From contig JAGXRK010000046.1 of the NCBI GenBank assembly GCA_018335755.1, positions 1-64,000 of the forward strand: DNA of 64,000 nucleotides. Reading direction: 5' to 3'. Under the pieces are notes generated by a model that saw only the letters and a list, made by a program, of their open reading frames with translations, did not search any database and had not been told where the DNA came from. The DNA is from Ignavibacterium sp. Lineage in GTDB: Bacteria > Bacteroidota > Ignavibacteria > Ignavibacteriales > Ignavibacteriaceae. A program made the position numbers and the translations under genes. Numbering within the stretch: the stretch's first letter is position 1; each line of letters opens with the position of its first letter. Below, one piece after another: positions 36,648 to 44,020 of this stretch.

Positions 36648-37058
36648 TTATACTGAATATTTTCTAAGTTTTTTTATTCTTTTCGGTAAGTACTTTATCA
36701 ACACCACTGTAAACAGGGCGCCGGATAAATTAGCAATCATATCGTTCACATTAAATGAGCGTGTGGGATTGTATAATTGATATACTTCAACTCCAATTCC
36801 AATTAGTGAAGCAACTATAACTGTTAAACCTGTTCTATGTTTTTTGATGAACCAGATTTTTTCCTGGTATGAGAATGTGAAGAATAAAAAATATGTAAGC
36901 ATACTGAAAACACCGAAGTGAACTAACTTATCAATGGACAATATTTTTTCGGATGGATCAAAAAGAAGTACAATAAATATTGAAAAAAGCGTACAGTAAG
37001 CTAATATCCCGAAAACTGCCAGGAGATATGCTTTATTTTTTTTGACAAGGTAGAGCAA
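36648..37058 (-). CDS. VanZ-like membrane protein
   Basis: 136 residues, four helices. VanZ-family pattern: IDKLVHFGVFSMLTYFLFF (DK..HF), GIGVEVYQLYNPTRSFNVNDMIANLSGAL (E..Q...P.R.....D...N..G). VanZ of enterococci gives low-level teicoplanin resistance; chromosomal relatives have no clear role. It lies between the two tRNA-Ser genes in the variable region. Confidence 0.85.
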   Translation of the reverse strand: MLYLVKKNKAYLLAVFGILAYCTLFSIFIVLLFDPSEKILSIDKLVHFGVFSMLTYFLFFTFSYQEKIWFIKKHRTGLTVIVASLIGIGVEVYQLYNPTRSFNVNDMIANLSGALFTVVLIKYLPKRIKKLRKYSV

Positions 37059-37227
37059 ATGATTAATGATTAGTTTGTATTAGTAAAATTTTACCGTCTC
37101 TGAAAAAACATTATGCGTTAATAACATAAGTGAGTTTTGTATAAAGCTAAACAAAGTTAAATAAAAAATGCATGTCAGGAAACATCAGCTAGCATATCTT
37201 TGGTAAACTCTGCTTGTATGGATATAT

Positions 37228-37257
37228 TTGCAAGCGGTTTTTTGGATCTTTTATACT
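37228..37257 (+). promoter_or_regulatory. candidate promoter of tRNA-Ser(GGA)
   Basis: TTGCAA (37228-37233) and TATACT (37252-37257) are 18 bp apart, 13 bp upstream of the tRNA. A TATATTTG box (37223-37230) overlapping the first element would be the alternative Bacteroidota-type reading. Confidence 0.35.
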
Positions 37258-37269
37258 GTTTTTATCTCC

Positions 37270-37357
<88 letters not shown>

Positions 37358-37388
37358 TCAATAAAATAGCTTTTTAACTTTTTCGAAC

Positions 37389-37480
37389 TACCGTGGGTTC
37401 CCCCATCGGTCCGAAGGACTCCTTTGGAGGACTCCCGAGTTGCTATCGAATACCCGGAGGAATCCCACCCTCACCCTCCA
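37389..37480 (+). repeat. interrupted duplicate of the tRNA-Ser(GGA) 3' end
   Basis: TACCGTGGGTTC (37389-37400) and GAATCCCACCCTC (37460-37472) reproduce the tRNA T-arm and acceptor sequence but are split by ~59 bp inserted in the T loop. The insert holds small hairpins (GTCC-GAA-GGAC, CTCC-TTT-GGAG). The second copy cannot form a tRNA. A tRNA 3'-end duplication is what integrase-mediated insertion leaves behind. Confidence 0.75.
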
Positions 37481-37647
37481 TTTTTCCCTTTTCATCCTAA
37501 ATGATTTATTATTTTTTGGGTGAGTAGGAGCCATTTCAATTTTAGCGTAATGCGACATCATCTTTCAATACAATCCCGCCATTTAATTATGTCTTCAATT
37601 TCTTTGAATTGATCATAACATTTTCGCCTAAAAGCAAAAAAATTAGC

Positions 37648-37677
37648 GAATAATTTTGCCTACAGGCAAATATTCAC
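37648..37677. repeat. small palindrome next to the broken Rhs tip
   Basis: Core TTTGCCT-AC-AGGCAAA (37655-37670) is perfect; flanks GAATA/TATTC extend pairing with one 1-2 nt bulge. Part of the 332-bp gene-free gap 37357-37689, which otherwise holds only the tRNA duplicate and a possible short coding remnant on the minus strand. Confidence 0.6.
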
Positions 37678-37761
37678 GAAGAGGAAAATCTACGGCCATC
37701 TCGCTAACTCGCTGTCATAGTACCTTGCCCCGAAGTAATCGTAATTGGTTTCTGTGTCGCG

Positions 37762-37794
37762 CCTGTCCACCGCAGTCAAGTAAACGAATAGGGG
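37762..37794. repeat. 33-bp in-frame insertion in Rhs copy C
   Basis: Absent from copy B at the aligned position; adds PLFVYLTAVDR between FTEKE and RDTET. Contains CCTGTCCACCGCAG, resembling the other mini-element nearby. Confidence 0.7.
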
Positions 37795-37931
37795 CTCTTT
37801 CTCGGTGAATTTGTATTTGTCATTTGCACCGCTGCCTAAAGTGTATTGGCGTAGTATTTTTCCGTAAGGATAATAGTCTTGTGCGGAGACTATCTCGCTG
37901 TTCTCGTCTAGTGTCATATGAATACTACCAA

Positions 37932-37953
37932 CCCGCCTGTCGGGCGAGGCAGG
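37932..37953. repeat. 22-bp GC-rich palindromic mini-insertion
   Basis: Begins CCCGCCTGTC and ends GGCGAGGCAGG-like; its GCCT/AGGC arms are symmetric. Excising it leaves the reading LKDHLGSI, so the boundaries are exact. It shifts the frame of copy C. Confidence 0.75.
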
Positions 37954-37981
37954 GGTGGTCTTTAAGTTTTAACAATTCATT

Positions 37982-38173
37982 CTATGTAAAAATATATTTT
38001 ATAAGAAGAAATAAGCCGAGCAGAATAAAGCCGAAGCCACCAATATATGCCCGATTTTTTTTCTGCTTATTAGTCATTAATATCCCTTCAACTTTATTGT
38101 CAGAAGGAAAATTCCTATACATAATTACGATTATAAATCCTATTACAAGTAAAACAATTGAGAGCGATAGCAT
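37982..38173 (-). CDS. small two-helix membrane protein, candidate immunity for Rhs tip B
   Basis: 63 residues with two membrane segments (LSLSIVLLVIGFIIVIMY; YIGGFGFILLGLFLLIKYIF) separated by a short polar loop. It starts 30 bp after the stop of the Rhs tip at 38204 and ends just before copy C, exactly where polymorphic-toxin immunity genes sit. No recognised family. The immunity role is inferred from position only. Confidence 0.6.
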   Translation of the reverse strand: MLSLSIVLLVIGFIIVIMYRNFPSDNKVEGILMTNKQKKNRAYIGGFGFILLGLFLLIKYIFT

Positions 38174-38203
38174 AATAATTTAAATTTAATTTAACGTGAA
38201 AAA

Positions 38204-39022
38204 TCAGAATCCGTAATTTCCAAGCTTACGGTATCTTTCTATTTGCTCTTTAAAGTTAGTTCCATTTATTTCTTTCTGTATACTCTTGGGAATTTCACTT
38301 TTTTGAAAACAACCAAAATCATATAAAACCTGAGTTCCTTGCGCACCATATATAACGGCTTCACTTTTAGACATAGATAAAGTAGTAGTGAGTATAGAAA
38401 CAGCCGAATTATCAAAATCACCGGTATTCAAATCATTTTTTGCTGTCCAAGCAGTAGCAAAAGTACTTAATACCAATGATGCTTGTGGAGCAACCGGTAA
38501 TAAAACAAGACTCAAACTATTCAGTACTTTAGGTGCATTTTTGTCAATGGCGTTGCCTATTGCACTTACTCTATTACTAGCATCTTTAGTAATTTCAACA
38601 GCATTTTTGTCACCTAGTTTATAGTTATCCGCTGATAAATCCTTTGGTGTGTTGTTTATTGGTTTACCTGCAAACCGATTCTCTTCAGGATCGTCTGGAT
38701 CAGCTTTAACAGCTTCCCTTCCATCCGGATCAACATATTTTAGCGGATTATTTAACGTATAATTATACGGACTCCAGCCAGGAAATTTGTCTGCGAGCGG
38801 GTCAATCGTTGTCCACCTGGCTAACTCACTGTCGTAATACCTTGCCCCGAAATAATCGTAGTTCGTTTCGGTGTCGCGCTCTTTTTCGGTGAACTTGTAT
38901 TTGTCATTTGCACCGCTGCCTAAAGTGTAGCTTCTTAGTACTTCTCCGTAAGGGTAATAGTCTTGTGCGGAGAATATGTTGCTGTTCTCGTCAAGTGTCA
39001 TACGGATTCTGTCAGAGAGCAT
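38204..39022 (-). CDS. Rhs-core tip with unknown C-terminal toxin-like domain (copy B)
   Basis: 272 residues. Residues 1-~100 are Rhs repeat-associated core: IRMTLDENSN, SAQDYYPYGEVLRSYTLG, KYKFTEKERDTETNYDYFG, ARYYDSELARWTTIDPLAD, PYNYTLNNPLKYVDPDG. The remaining ~170 residues are unique (AIGNAIDKNAPKVLNSLSLV, LSTFATAWTAKNDLNTGDFD, ending KEQIERYRKLGNYGF) and match no toxin family known to me. It begins inside the core, lacking the thousand-residue YD-repeat shell, with a plausible ATG but only a weak ribosome site. Either an expressed orphan tip or a silent recombination donor. Confidence 0.8.
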   Translation of the reverse strand: MLSDRIRMTLDENSNIFSAQDYYPYGEVLRSYTLGSGANDKYKFTEKERDTETNYDYFGARYYDSELARWTTIDPLADKFPGWSPYNYTLNNPLKYVDPDGREAVKADPDDPEENRFAGKPINNTPKDLSADNYKLGDKNAVEITKDASNRVSAIGNAIDKNAPKVLNSLSLVLLPVAPQASLVLSTFATAWTAKNDLNTGDFDNSAVSILTTTLSMSKSEAVIYGAQGTQVLYDFGCFQKSEIPKSIQKEINGTNFKEQIERYRKLGNYGF

Positions 39023-39115
39023 AGTTAAAGCACTTCTTTTTATTAGTTATTCGAAATTATTTTCCTTCTGAGTTATTAACTAAAAATAAAATTCAATATT
39101 AAATTGAAAAATTTC

Positions 39116-39370
39116 CTAATAAAAGAATAATAAAAGTAAAATAAATCCGTATATACCTAAAATAATTACCAACAATCTTACTCTTGTTAAATATTTTTTC
39201 CCCTGTTCGTTAAAATATTTTTGGGTAGTAAATATTCCTAAATTACTAATTTTAAACTTGGAGTCGATATATTCATTCTTCAAATTTTTCATTAGTAAAA
39301 TATGATTGTATATATGATATATAAACAATACTACCAGAATTATTAAAAGAATAATGGAATGTACCTGCAT
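39116..39370 (-). CDS. small two-helix membrane protein, candidate immunity for Rhs tip A
   Basis: 84 residues: N-terminal helix (SIILLIILVVLFIYHIY), a ~35-residue polar stretch with NEYIDSKFKISNLGIFTTQKYF, and a C-terminal helix (LLVIILGIYGFILLLLFFY). Starts 9 bp after the tip-A stop with GAGGA as ribosome site lying across the end of the tip gene, so translation is coupled. No known family. Immunity role inferred from position. Confidence 0.65.
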   Translation of the reverse strand: MQVHSIILLIILVVLFIYHIYNHILLMKNLKNEYIDSKFKISNLGIFTTQKYFNEQGKKYLTRVRLLVIILGIYGFILLLLFFY

Positions 39371-39379
39371 AATATATCC

Positions 39380-40114
39380 TCATCTACGATAAAATTTTGA
39401 AGGCTTTTGATTAAACTCTTTACCAACGTTATTATAATATACTGTTTTAGTTTCATAAGATTGGAAGGTTTCATTTATCACAAGACTGCCTTTCCCTAAT
39501 CCGAATTGAAAAGATCCACCTATGATACTACCACCATTTTCTTTGGAATCTAAAATAACAGAAAGACCATAATCTCTAGTACTTGCTTCAATTTCGGTGG
39601 TATTCTTTTCAGGAGCAATCTCTAAACCACTGCCGCTGGCGCGTGTTTCTTCAATATCTTGGTCAGCAACGCCTATACTAACACTACCTGACAAAGCTGC
39701 TCCTGCAGACATCCCGTGTCTGACGAAACCGTACATCTTACCTTGTCCAGGATTAATAGCAACTCCAAAACTACCGTTATATCCAAACAATGCTGCAACA
39801 GATCCATTTATGCTAATGATAAAGGTAGGTGTTGGTGATTTTCTGGTACTCTTAACCTTTTGTGACTTTTGAGCTTTCTGAGGTTTTGGTTTTTCGGCAA
39901 AGAATTTACCATCATCACCCAACATTTCATTTAAAATGTTATCAACTTCTTTCCCATCCGGATCAATAAACCTTAGTGGGTTATTTAACGTATAATTATA
40001 CGGACTCCATCCCGGATATTTATCAGCAAGCGGGTCTACCTGCAGCCATCTGCCAAGCTCGCTGTCATAAAAGCGGGCATCTGGCATAGCCAACTCTTTG
40101 GGTAAAATAATCAT
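39380..40114 (-). CDS. Rhs-core tip with glycine-rich C-terminal domain (copy A)
   Basis: 244 residues. Only the end of the Rhs core is present: ARFYDSELGRWLQVDPLAD, YPGWSPYNYTLNNPLRFIDPDG-type residues to ~50; it lacks the KYKFTEKERDTET segment that copies B and C have. The unique part is a Lys/Pro/Gln linker (~65-95) followed by a beta-rich, glycine-rich domain (SVAALFGYNGSFGVAINPGQGK, GLSVILDSKENGGSIIGG in parts) and YRR at the end. No recognised toxin family. Shares a 29-nt exact run with copy B (39981-40009 = 38748-38776). Confidence 0.78.
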   Translation of the reverse strand: MIILPKELAMPDARFYDSELGRWLQVDPLADKYPGWSPYNYTLNNPLRFIDPDGKEVDNILNEMLGDDGKFFAEKPKPQKAQKSQKVKSTRKSPTPTFIISINGSVAALFGYNGSFGVAINPGQGKMYGFVRHGMSAGAALSGSVSIGVADQDIEETRASGSGLEIAPEKNTTEIEASTRDYGLSVILDSKENGGSIIGGSFQFGLGKGSLVINETFQSYETKTVYYNNVGKEFNQKPSKFYRR

Positions 40115-40244
40115 AGTTTATTTGCATTTTACAGCTTAGCTACGTACTTAATTTATTTATCTGTTGTTAAAATAAAGCTTTAAAATCATTCAATAAATAA
40201 TCGGTATGATTATATTTGAATAATTAATAAAAAATATTGAGACT

Positions 40245-41312
40245 ATGGAAAAATATATACTAATTATGGCAGGCGGAGTCGGCTCAAGATTCTGGCCAAG
40301 AAGCAGAAAAAATCTTCCCAAACAACTGCTGAATATTTTCGGTCAGCATACTATGATACAGGAAACAGTTGACAGAATAAGAAATTTAGTCCCGCCGGAA
40401 AATATTCTTATTATAACAAACAAAGTTCAAAAAGCACTTGTTGAGGAACAGCTTCCTTTTATTCCAAAAGAAAATGTTGTTGCTGAACCTGTCGGCAGGA
40501 ACACCGCACCCTGCGTGGGATTAGCAGCAAAGATAATAAGTAAAAAAAGTAAAGATGCTGTTTTTGTCACTCTTCCGGCAGATCATCTTATTAAGGATAG
40601 AAAGAAATTTATTGATACTCTGAATAAATCAATTGAGTTTGCGTATAACTCAAAAGGATTGGTTACTTTTGGTATTACTCCAACCCGCCCTGATACCGGA
40701 TATGGTTACATAAATTTTGAAAAATCAGAAGTTGAAAAAAATATACATAAAGTAATTAAGTTTGTTGAAAAACCTGATGCAGATAAAGCAAAGTTGTATC
40801 TTGAATCCGGAGATTACTTCTGGAACTCCGGTATGTTCGTATGGCGTACGGATGTTATACTGGATGAAATATCCGCCTACCTCCCTAATCTTTCAAAAGG
40901 ATTGATTGAATTGGATAAATCGATAGGCACCAATGAGTTTGATGGAGCTTTAGAAGTGTTTTTTAATTCTATTAAAGGAATTTCAGTTGATTACGGCATT
41001 ATGGAAAAATCCGATAAAGTTTTTATGATCGAAGGTGATTTTGACTGGAGTGATGTAGGAAGCTGGGAAACTGTTTATGAACTTAGCAGCAAGGATGAAA
41101 ACGCTAATGCAGTTGTGGGTGATGTTTACACAAAGAAAACAAATAGTTCATACATATATTCGCCAAATAAATTCACTTCCGTCATTGGTCTGAAGAATGT
41201 TGTTGTTATAGATACTCCTGATGCTCTTCTTGTATGTAATCGGGAAAATGTGCAGGAAGTGAAGGATGCTGTGGAGTATTTAACAAAAAACAATAAGCCG
41301 GAATTAATCTAA
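40245..41312 (+). CDS. manC: mannose-1-phosphate guanylyltransferase
   Basis: 355 residues, the single-domain form without the phosphomannose-isomerase part. Makes GDP-mannose from Man-1-P and GTP. Seen: IMAGGVGSRFWPRSRKNLPKQ (nucleotide loop), EPVGRNTAPCVGLAA, VTLPADHLIKD, GYGYINFE, KFVEKPDADKAKLYL and WNSGMFVWR, FDWSDVGSWE. Supplies nucleotide sugar for surface glycans or glycosylation. The last 9 bp overlap the convergent MFS gene. Confidence 0.94.
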   Translation: MEKYILIMAGGVGSRFWPRSRKNLPKQLLNIFGQHTMIQETVDRIRNLVPPENILIITNKVQKALVEEQLPFIPKENVVAEPVGRNTAPCVGLAAKIISKKSKDAVFVTLPADHLIKDRKKFIDTLNKSIEFAYNSKGLVTFGITPTRPDTGYGYINFEKSEVEKNIHKVIKFVEKPDADKAKLYLESGDYFWNSGMFVWRTDVILDEISAYLPNLSKGLIELDKSIGTNEFDGALEVFFNSIKGISVDYGIMEKSDKVFMIEGDFDWSDVGSWETVYELSSKDENANAVVGDVYTKKTNSSYIYSPNKFTSVIGLKNVVVIDTPDALLVCNRENVQEVKDAVEYLTKNNKPELI

Positions 41313-42485
41313 TTTTATTTTCTTTGGCAGGTAGAATACACTAAGCAAGAAGATAAGAAAAGTAAAAACCGCTCCTGTTAAAAACGGGAATGGATAACCG
41401 AGAAATTCAAAAGCAAATCCTCCCCAAAGCGGACCGAGCACTCTTGCAAATGCAGAAAACGACTGATTGATTCCTAGTGTAATACCCTGCTCTGCATCAG
41501 ATGTAACTTCAGAAATAAGACTTAGTATTGTCGGTTGTAAAGTACCTGTACCATAAGACAGCACCACAGAAATTATTGCCAGCCCTAAAAATGTTTGTCC
41601 ATACGGTATAAGAGCCAGAGTGATCATTATAAGAAAAGCACCTATAATAATGATATATTTTTTCGACATTATTTTATTCACGTAACCTATCAACCCGCCC
41701 TGAACAATTGCGGAAGTCAGTCCCACAATTCCAAACATATATCCATTCTGAAGATCAGTAAAGCCATACACCTGGATACCAAGCAAAGCGAATGTTCCGT
41801 AAATATTGGCAAAGGAAAAGGTTAGTATAAAAAAGAGCAGTACAAGAATAAATAATTCCGGTCTTGAAAGAATTTTCCTTGTTCCCTGGATATCAAATAA
41901 AGTTCTTTTTTTCTGAACTGATACTTCCCTGTTAAGATTTGATTCAGGCAGATAAATAAGTGTTAACAGAAATGCAAGTAAAGAAAAACCTGCCGCTGCA
42001 AAACCGGTGATCATATAACCGTACTCAGCAAGAAAACCGCCGATTAAAGGACCAAAAACAAAACCCAATCCGAATGCTGCTCCTATGAGTCCCATTCCTT
42101 TGGAACGATTTTCCTTAGTTGTAACATCAGCTATGTATGCCTGAGCAACTCCAATGCTGCTACCGCCAATACCGGCAATAATTCTGGAAATCAAAAGCAT
42201 TATGTATGAGTGCGTATAAGCAAAAATTATATAACCGATTGCATTAAGGAAAAGCGATATAACAATAACAGGTTTGCGTCCGTGCTTATCCGAAAGTTTT
42301 CCAAAAAACGGATTGAATAAAAACTGCACAAAGGAATAAATAGCTATTGCAATCCCGATTGCTGCTTCGTCAACGCCTAATTCTTTTTTTGCAAACGAAG
42401 GAAGGATAGGTATAAGAATTCCAAACCCTAGCAGGTCTATAAAAACAGTTAAAAATATTAATGATAAAGCGGATTTTTTCTTCAC
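41304..42485 (-). CDS. MFS transporter, tetracycline-efflux-like
   Basis: 393 residues, about twelve helices. TetA-like N terminus (LIFLTVFIDLLGFGILIPILP), the MFS A-motif GKLSDKHGRKPVI between helices 2 and 3, and motif C-like GAAFGLGFVFGPLIGGFLAE in helix 5, characteristic of drug:H+ antiporters. Start is GTG at 42485. Drug range cannot be deduced; resistance is not implied. Confidence 0.88.
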   Translation of the reverse strand: MKKKSALSLIFLTVFIDLLGFGILIPILPSFAKKELGVDEAAIGIAIAIYSFVQFLFNPFFGKLSDKHGRKPVIVISLFLNAIGYIIFAYTHSYIMLLISRIIAGIGGSSIGVAQAYIADVTTKENRSKGMGLIGAAFGLGFVFGPLIGGFLAEYGYMITGFAAAGFSLLAFLLTLIYLPESNLNREVSVQKKRTLFDIQGTRKILSRPELFILVLLFFILTFSFANIYGTFALLGIQVYGFTDLQNGYMFGIVGLTSAIVQGGLIGYVNKIMSKKYIIIIGAFLIMITLALIPYGQTFLGLAIISVVLSYGTGTLQPTILSLISEVTSDAEQGITLGINQSFSAFARVLGPLWGGFAFEFLGYPFPFLTGAVFTFLIFLLSVFYLPKKIKLD

Positions 42486-42558
42486 AAGTAGATTTAATTT
42501 CTATTGAATGACTGCAAATATAACTAAAGAAATTTTGATAAAAGGAAATGAAAAAACA

Positions 42559-43725
42559 TCAGTTAGTTTCATACAATTTTATTCTGTTATTAAACTGAGT
42601 AAGAATTGACCTGGTATCTTCAAACGCCTGCTTCATTTGATTTTTATTCTGTTCTGAAAGGAAGTACAATAAAGAATCATCATAACTTTGTGATGAAAGA
42701 ATTATATACTCCTTCCCCGCATTTGTCTCTCCCCTGAAAACCCAGGTGGGCAGATAATTAACTTCAGAAATGAATAAAGAATCGGCAGTAAAATTCTTTG
42801 TGATATTGATGTTCAATATAACTCCAGCATCAGAGTAGCGCCATCTCTGGTTAGATATAAAATTGCCGAGTGAGTAGGCAATAAATCCTGAGTCGAGTCT
42901 TGCATTTTGTGTTTTATAAAAGTCAACTGGCTGAATTACGTGCGGATGTGAGCCGATTATAATATCTGCACCCGATTCAATTGATTTACTTACCACTTCC
43001 TTCTGATATTGATTTGGTAAACGCTTGTACTCATCACCAAAGTGATAATAAACAATAACAATATCTGCAGTACTTCTTGCCTCAGCTATATCTTTCTCAA
43101 TCAGGTTATAATCGATCAGATTGACTATATAGTCCTTTCCTTTAGGTTTTTCAATTCCGTTAGTTCCGTAGGTATAAGATAATACAGCGGCATTTATTCC
43201 ACTGATATTGAATACTCTGATGGAATCGCGGTCTTCCTGAGAAGAAAAAGTTCCAACGCGATGCAGTCCATTTTTATTGATCTGTTCAATTGTTCTTAAA
43301 AGTCCCTTTTCTCCTTTATCCAGAGAATGATTGTTCGCTGTAACAAGCAGGTCAAATCCTGCGTCTTTTAATGCGGTAATATAATCATCGGGTGTATTGA
43401 AGAAAGGATAGCCCGAATAGCCGGCTTGACTTCCTGCAGTAACAGTTTCCAGGTTGCCAATTATAAAGTCCGGTGATGATAAATAATTTTTTATTTCACG
43501 ATAAACCGGTCTGAAATCGAATGAGTCTTTGTCAACCCTTGCATAGTTATACTGCGTAGAATGGCACATCAAATCCCCTACAAAAGATATAGTAATAGTA
43601 ACTACAGAATCTTTATCGTCAGTCAGTAATTCGGCCTTAACTTCTGAATCGGAAATAAATGTTAAGAGTAAAGATACTGCTCCAATAACTAAAATTATTG
43701 AAATAGTCAGCCAGATTTTTTTCAT
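42559..43725 (-). CDS. CapA-family (poly-gamma-glutamate synthesis-type) protein
   Basis: 388 residues with one N-terminal membrane anchor (IWLTISIILVIGAVSLLLTF). The metallophosphoesterase-like CapA domain spans ~45-345: SFVGDLMCHSTQY, FIIGNLETVTAG, LLVTANNHSLDKGEKGLLRTI, VIVYYHFGDEYKRLPNQYQ, ADIIIGSHPHVIQPVDFY and YSLGNFISNQRW. CapA takes part in poly-gamma-glutamate capsule export in bacilli; no capB/C genes are here, so a general envelope role is as likely. Confidence 0.87.
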   Translation of the reverse strand: MKKIWLTISIILVIGAVSLLLTFISDSEVKAELLTDDKDSVVTITISFVGDLMCHSTQYNYARVDKDSFDFRPVYREIKNYLSSPDFIIGNLETVTAGSQAGYSGYPFFNTPDDYITALKDAGFDLLVTANNHSLDKGEKGLLRTIEQINKNGLHRVGTFSSQEDRDSIRVFNISGINAAVLSYTYGTNGIEKPKGKDYIVNLIDYNLIEKDIAEARSTADIVIVYYHFGDEYKRLPNQYQKEVVSKSIESGADIIIGSHPHVIQPVDFYKTQNARLDSGFIAYSLGNFISNQRWRYSDAGVILNINITKNFTADSLFISEVNYLPTWVFRGETNAGKEYIILSSQSYDDSLLYFLSEQNKNQMKQAFEDTRSILTQFNNRIKLYETN

Positions 43726-43734
43726 AGATATAAA

Positions 43735-43766
43735 TAAAAGAAGGCTGGATTTTAATCCAGCCTTCT
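43735..43766 (-). terminator. terminator after the Hc1 gene
   Basis: A 12-bp perfect stem (AGAAGGCTGGAT at 43739-43750, its complement at 43755-43766) followed on the minus strand by TTTTATTTAT. Confidence 0.85.
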
Positions 43767-43798
43767 TAACTAAAAGTAATTATTAAAAATAATAATTC

Positions 43799-43990
43799 TT
43801 ATTGTTTCTCAGCTTTTCTCTGAGCTTTCACTGCCTGCACATCATTTCTGACATCCTGGCAGAGCTTACGTAATTCGCTTAAGCCTTTTCTTACTCGGGT
43901 ACCCGCTGCAGATTGACCCTTCTCGTAGAATTTTTGAAAATCCGGCTCAAGACCCTGTACAAATCTGACCAATTCATTATATTTTTCCAT
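43799..43990 (-). CDS. histone H1-like protein Hc1
   Basis: 63 residues, basic and helical: MEKYNELVRFVQGLEPDF, FYEKGQSAAGTRVRKGLSEL, RKLCQDVRNDVQAVKAQRK. This is the Bacteroidota/Chlamydiae Hc1-type DNA-binding protein (nucleoid packing). Start set at the ATG of 43990, not the GTG at 43996, because a perfect AGGAGG sits 5 nt before this ATG and would overlap the GTG. Own terminator; probably strongly expressed. Confidence 0.88.
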   Translation of the reverse strand: MEKYNELVRFVQGLEPDFQKFYEKGQSAAGTRVRKGLSELRKLCQDVRNDVQAVKAQRKAEKQ

Positions 43991-43995
43991 GAACA

Positions 43996-44001
43996 CCTCC
44001 T
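43996..44001 (-). promoter_or_regulatory. Shine-Dalgarno deciding the Hc1 start
   Basis: AGGAGG with a TGTTC spacer before the ATG at 43990; the upstream GTG shares bases with the site and is excluded. Confidence 0.85.
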
Positions 44002-44020
44002 GAATAGTGGTTAATAATAG

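Larger units (their letters stand above)
37684..37966 (-). pseudogene. degraded Rhs-core tip (copy C)
   Basis: Minus-strand Rhs repeat-associated core: LKDH...GSIHMTLDEN, SAQDYYPYGKILRQYTLGSG, KYKFTEKE, RDTETNYDYFGARYYDSELARW, then an immediate stop instead of the DPLADKYPGW continuation. Removing exactly 22 bp (37932-37953) restores the LKDHLGSI codons, and a further 33 bp (37762-37794) is inserted in frame between KEKE-type and RDTET residues. By eye ~85-90% identical in DNA to copy B, with a 35-nt exact run (37811-37845 = 38895-38929). No toxin domain remains. Confidence 0.85.
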
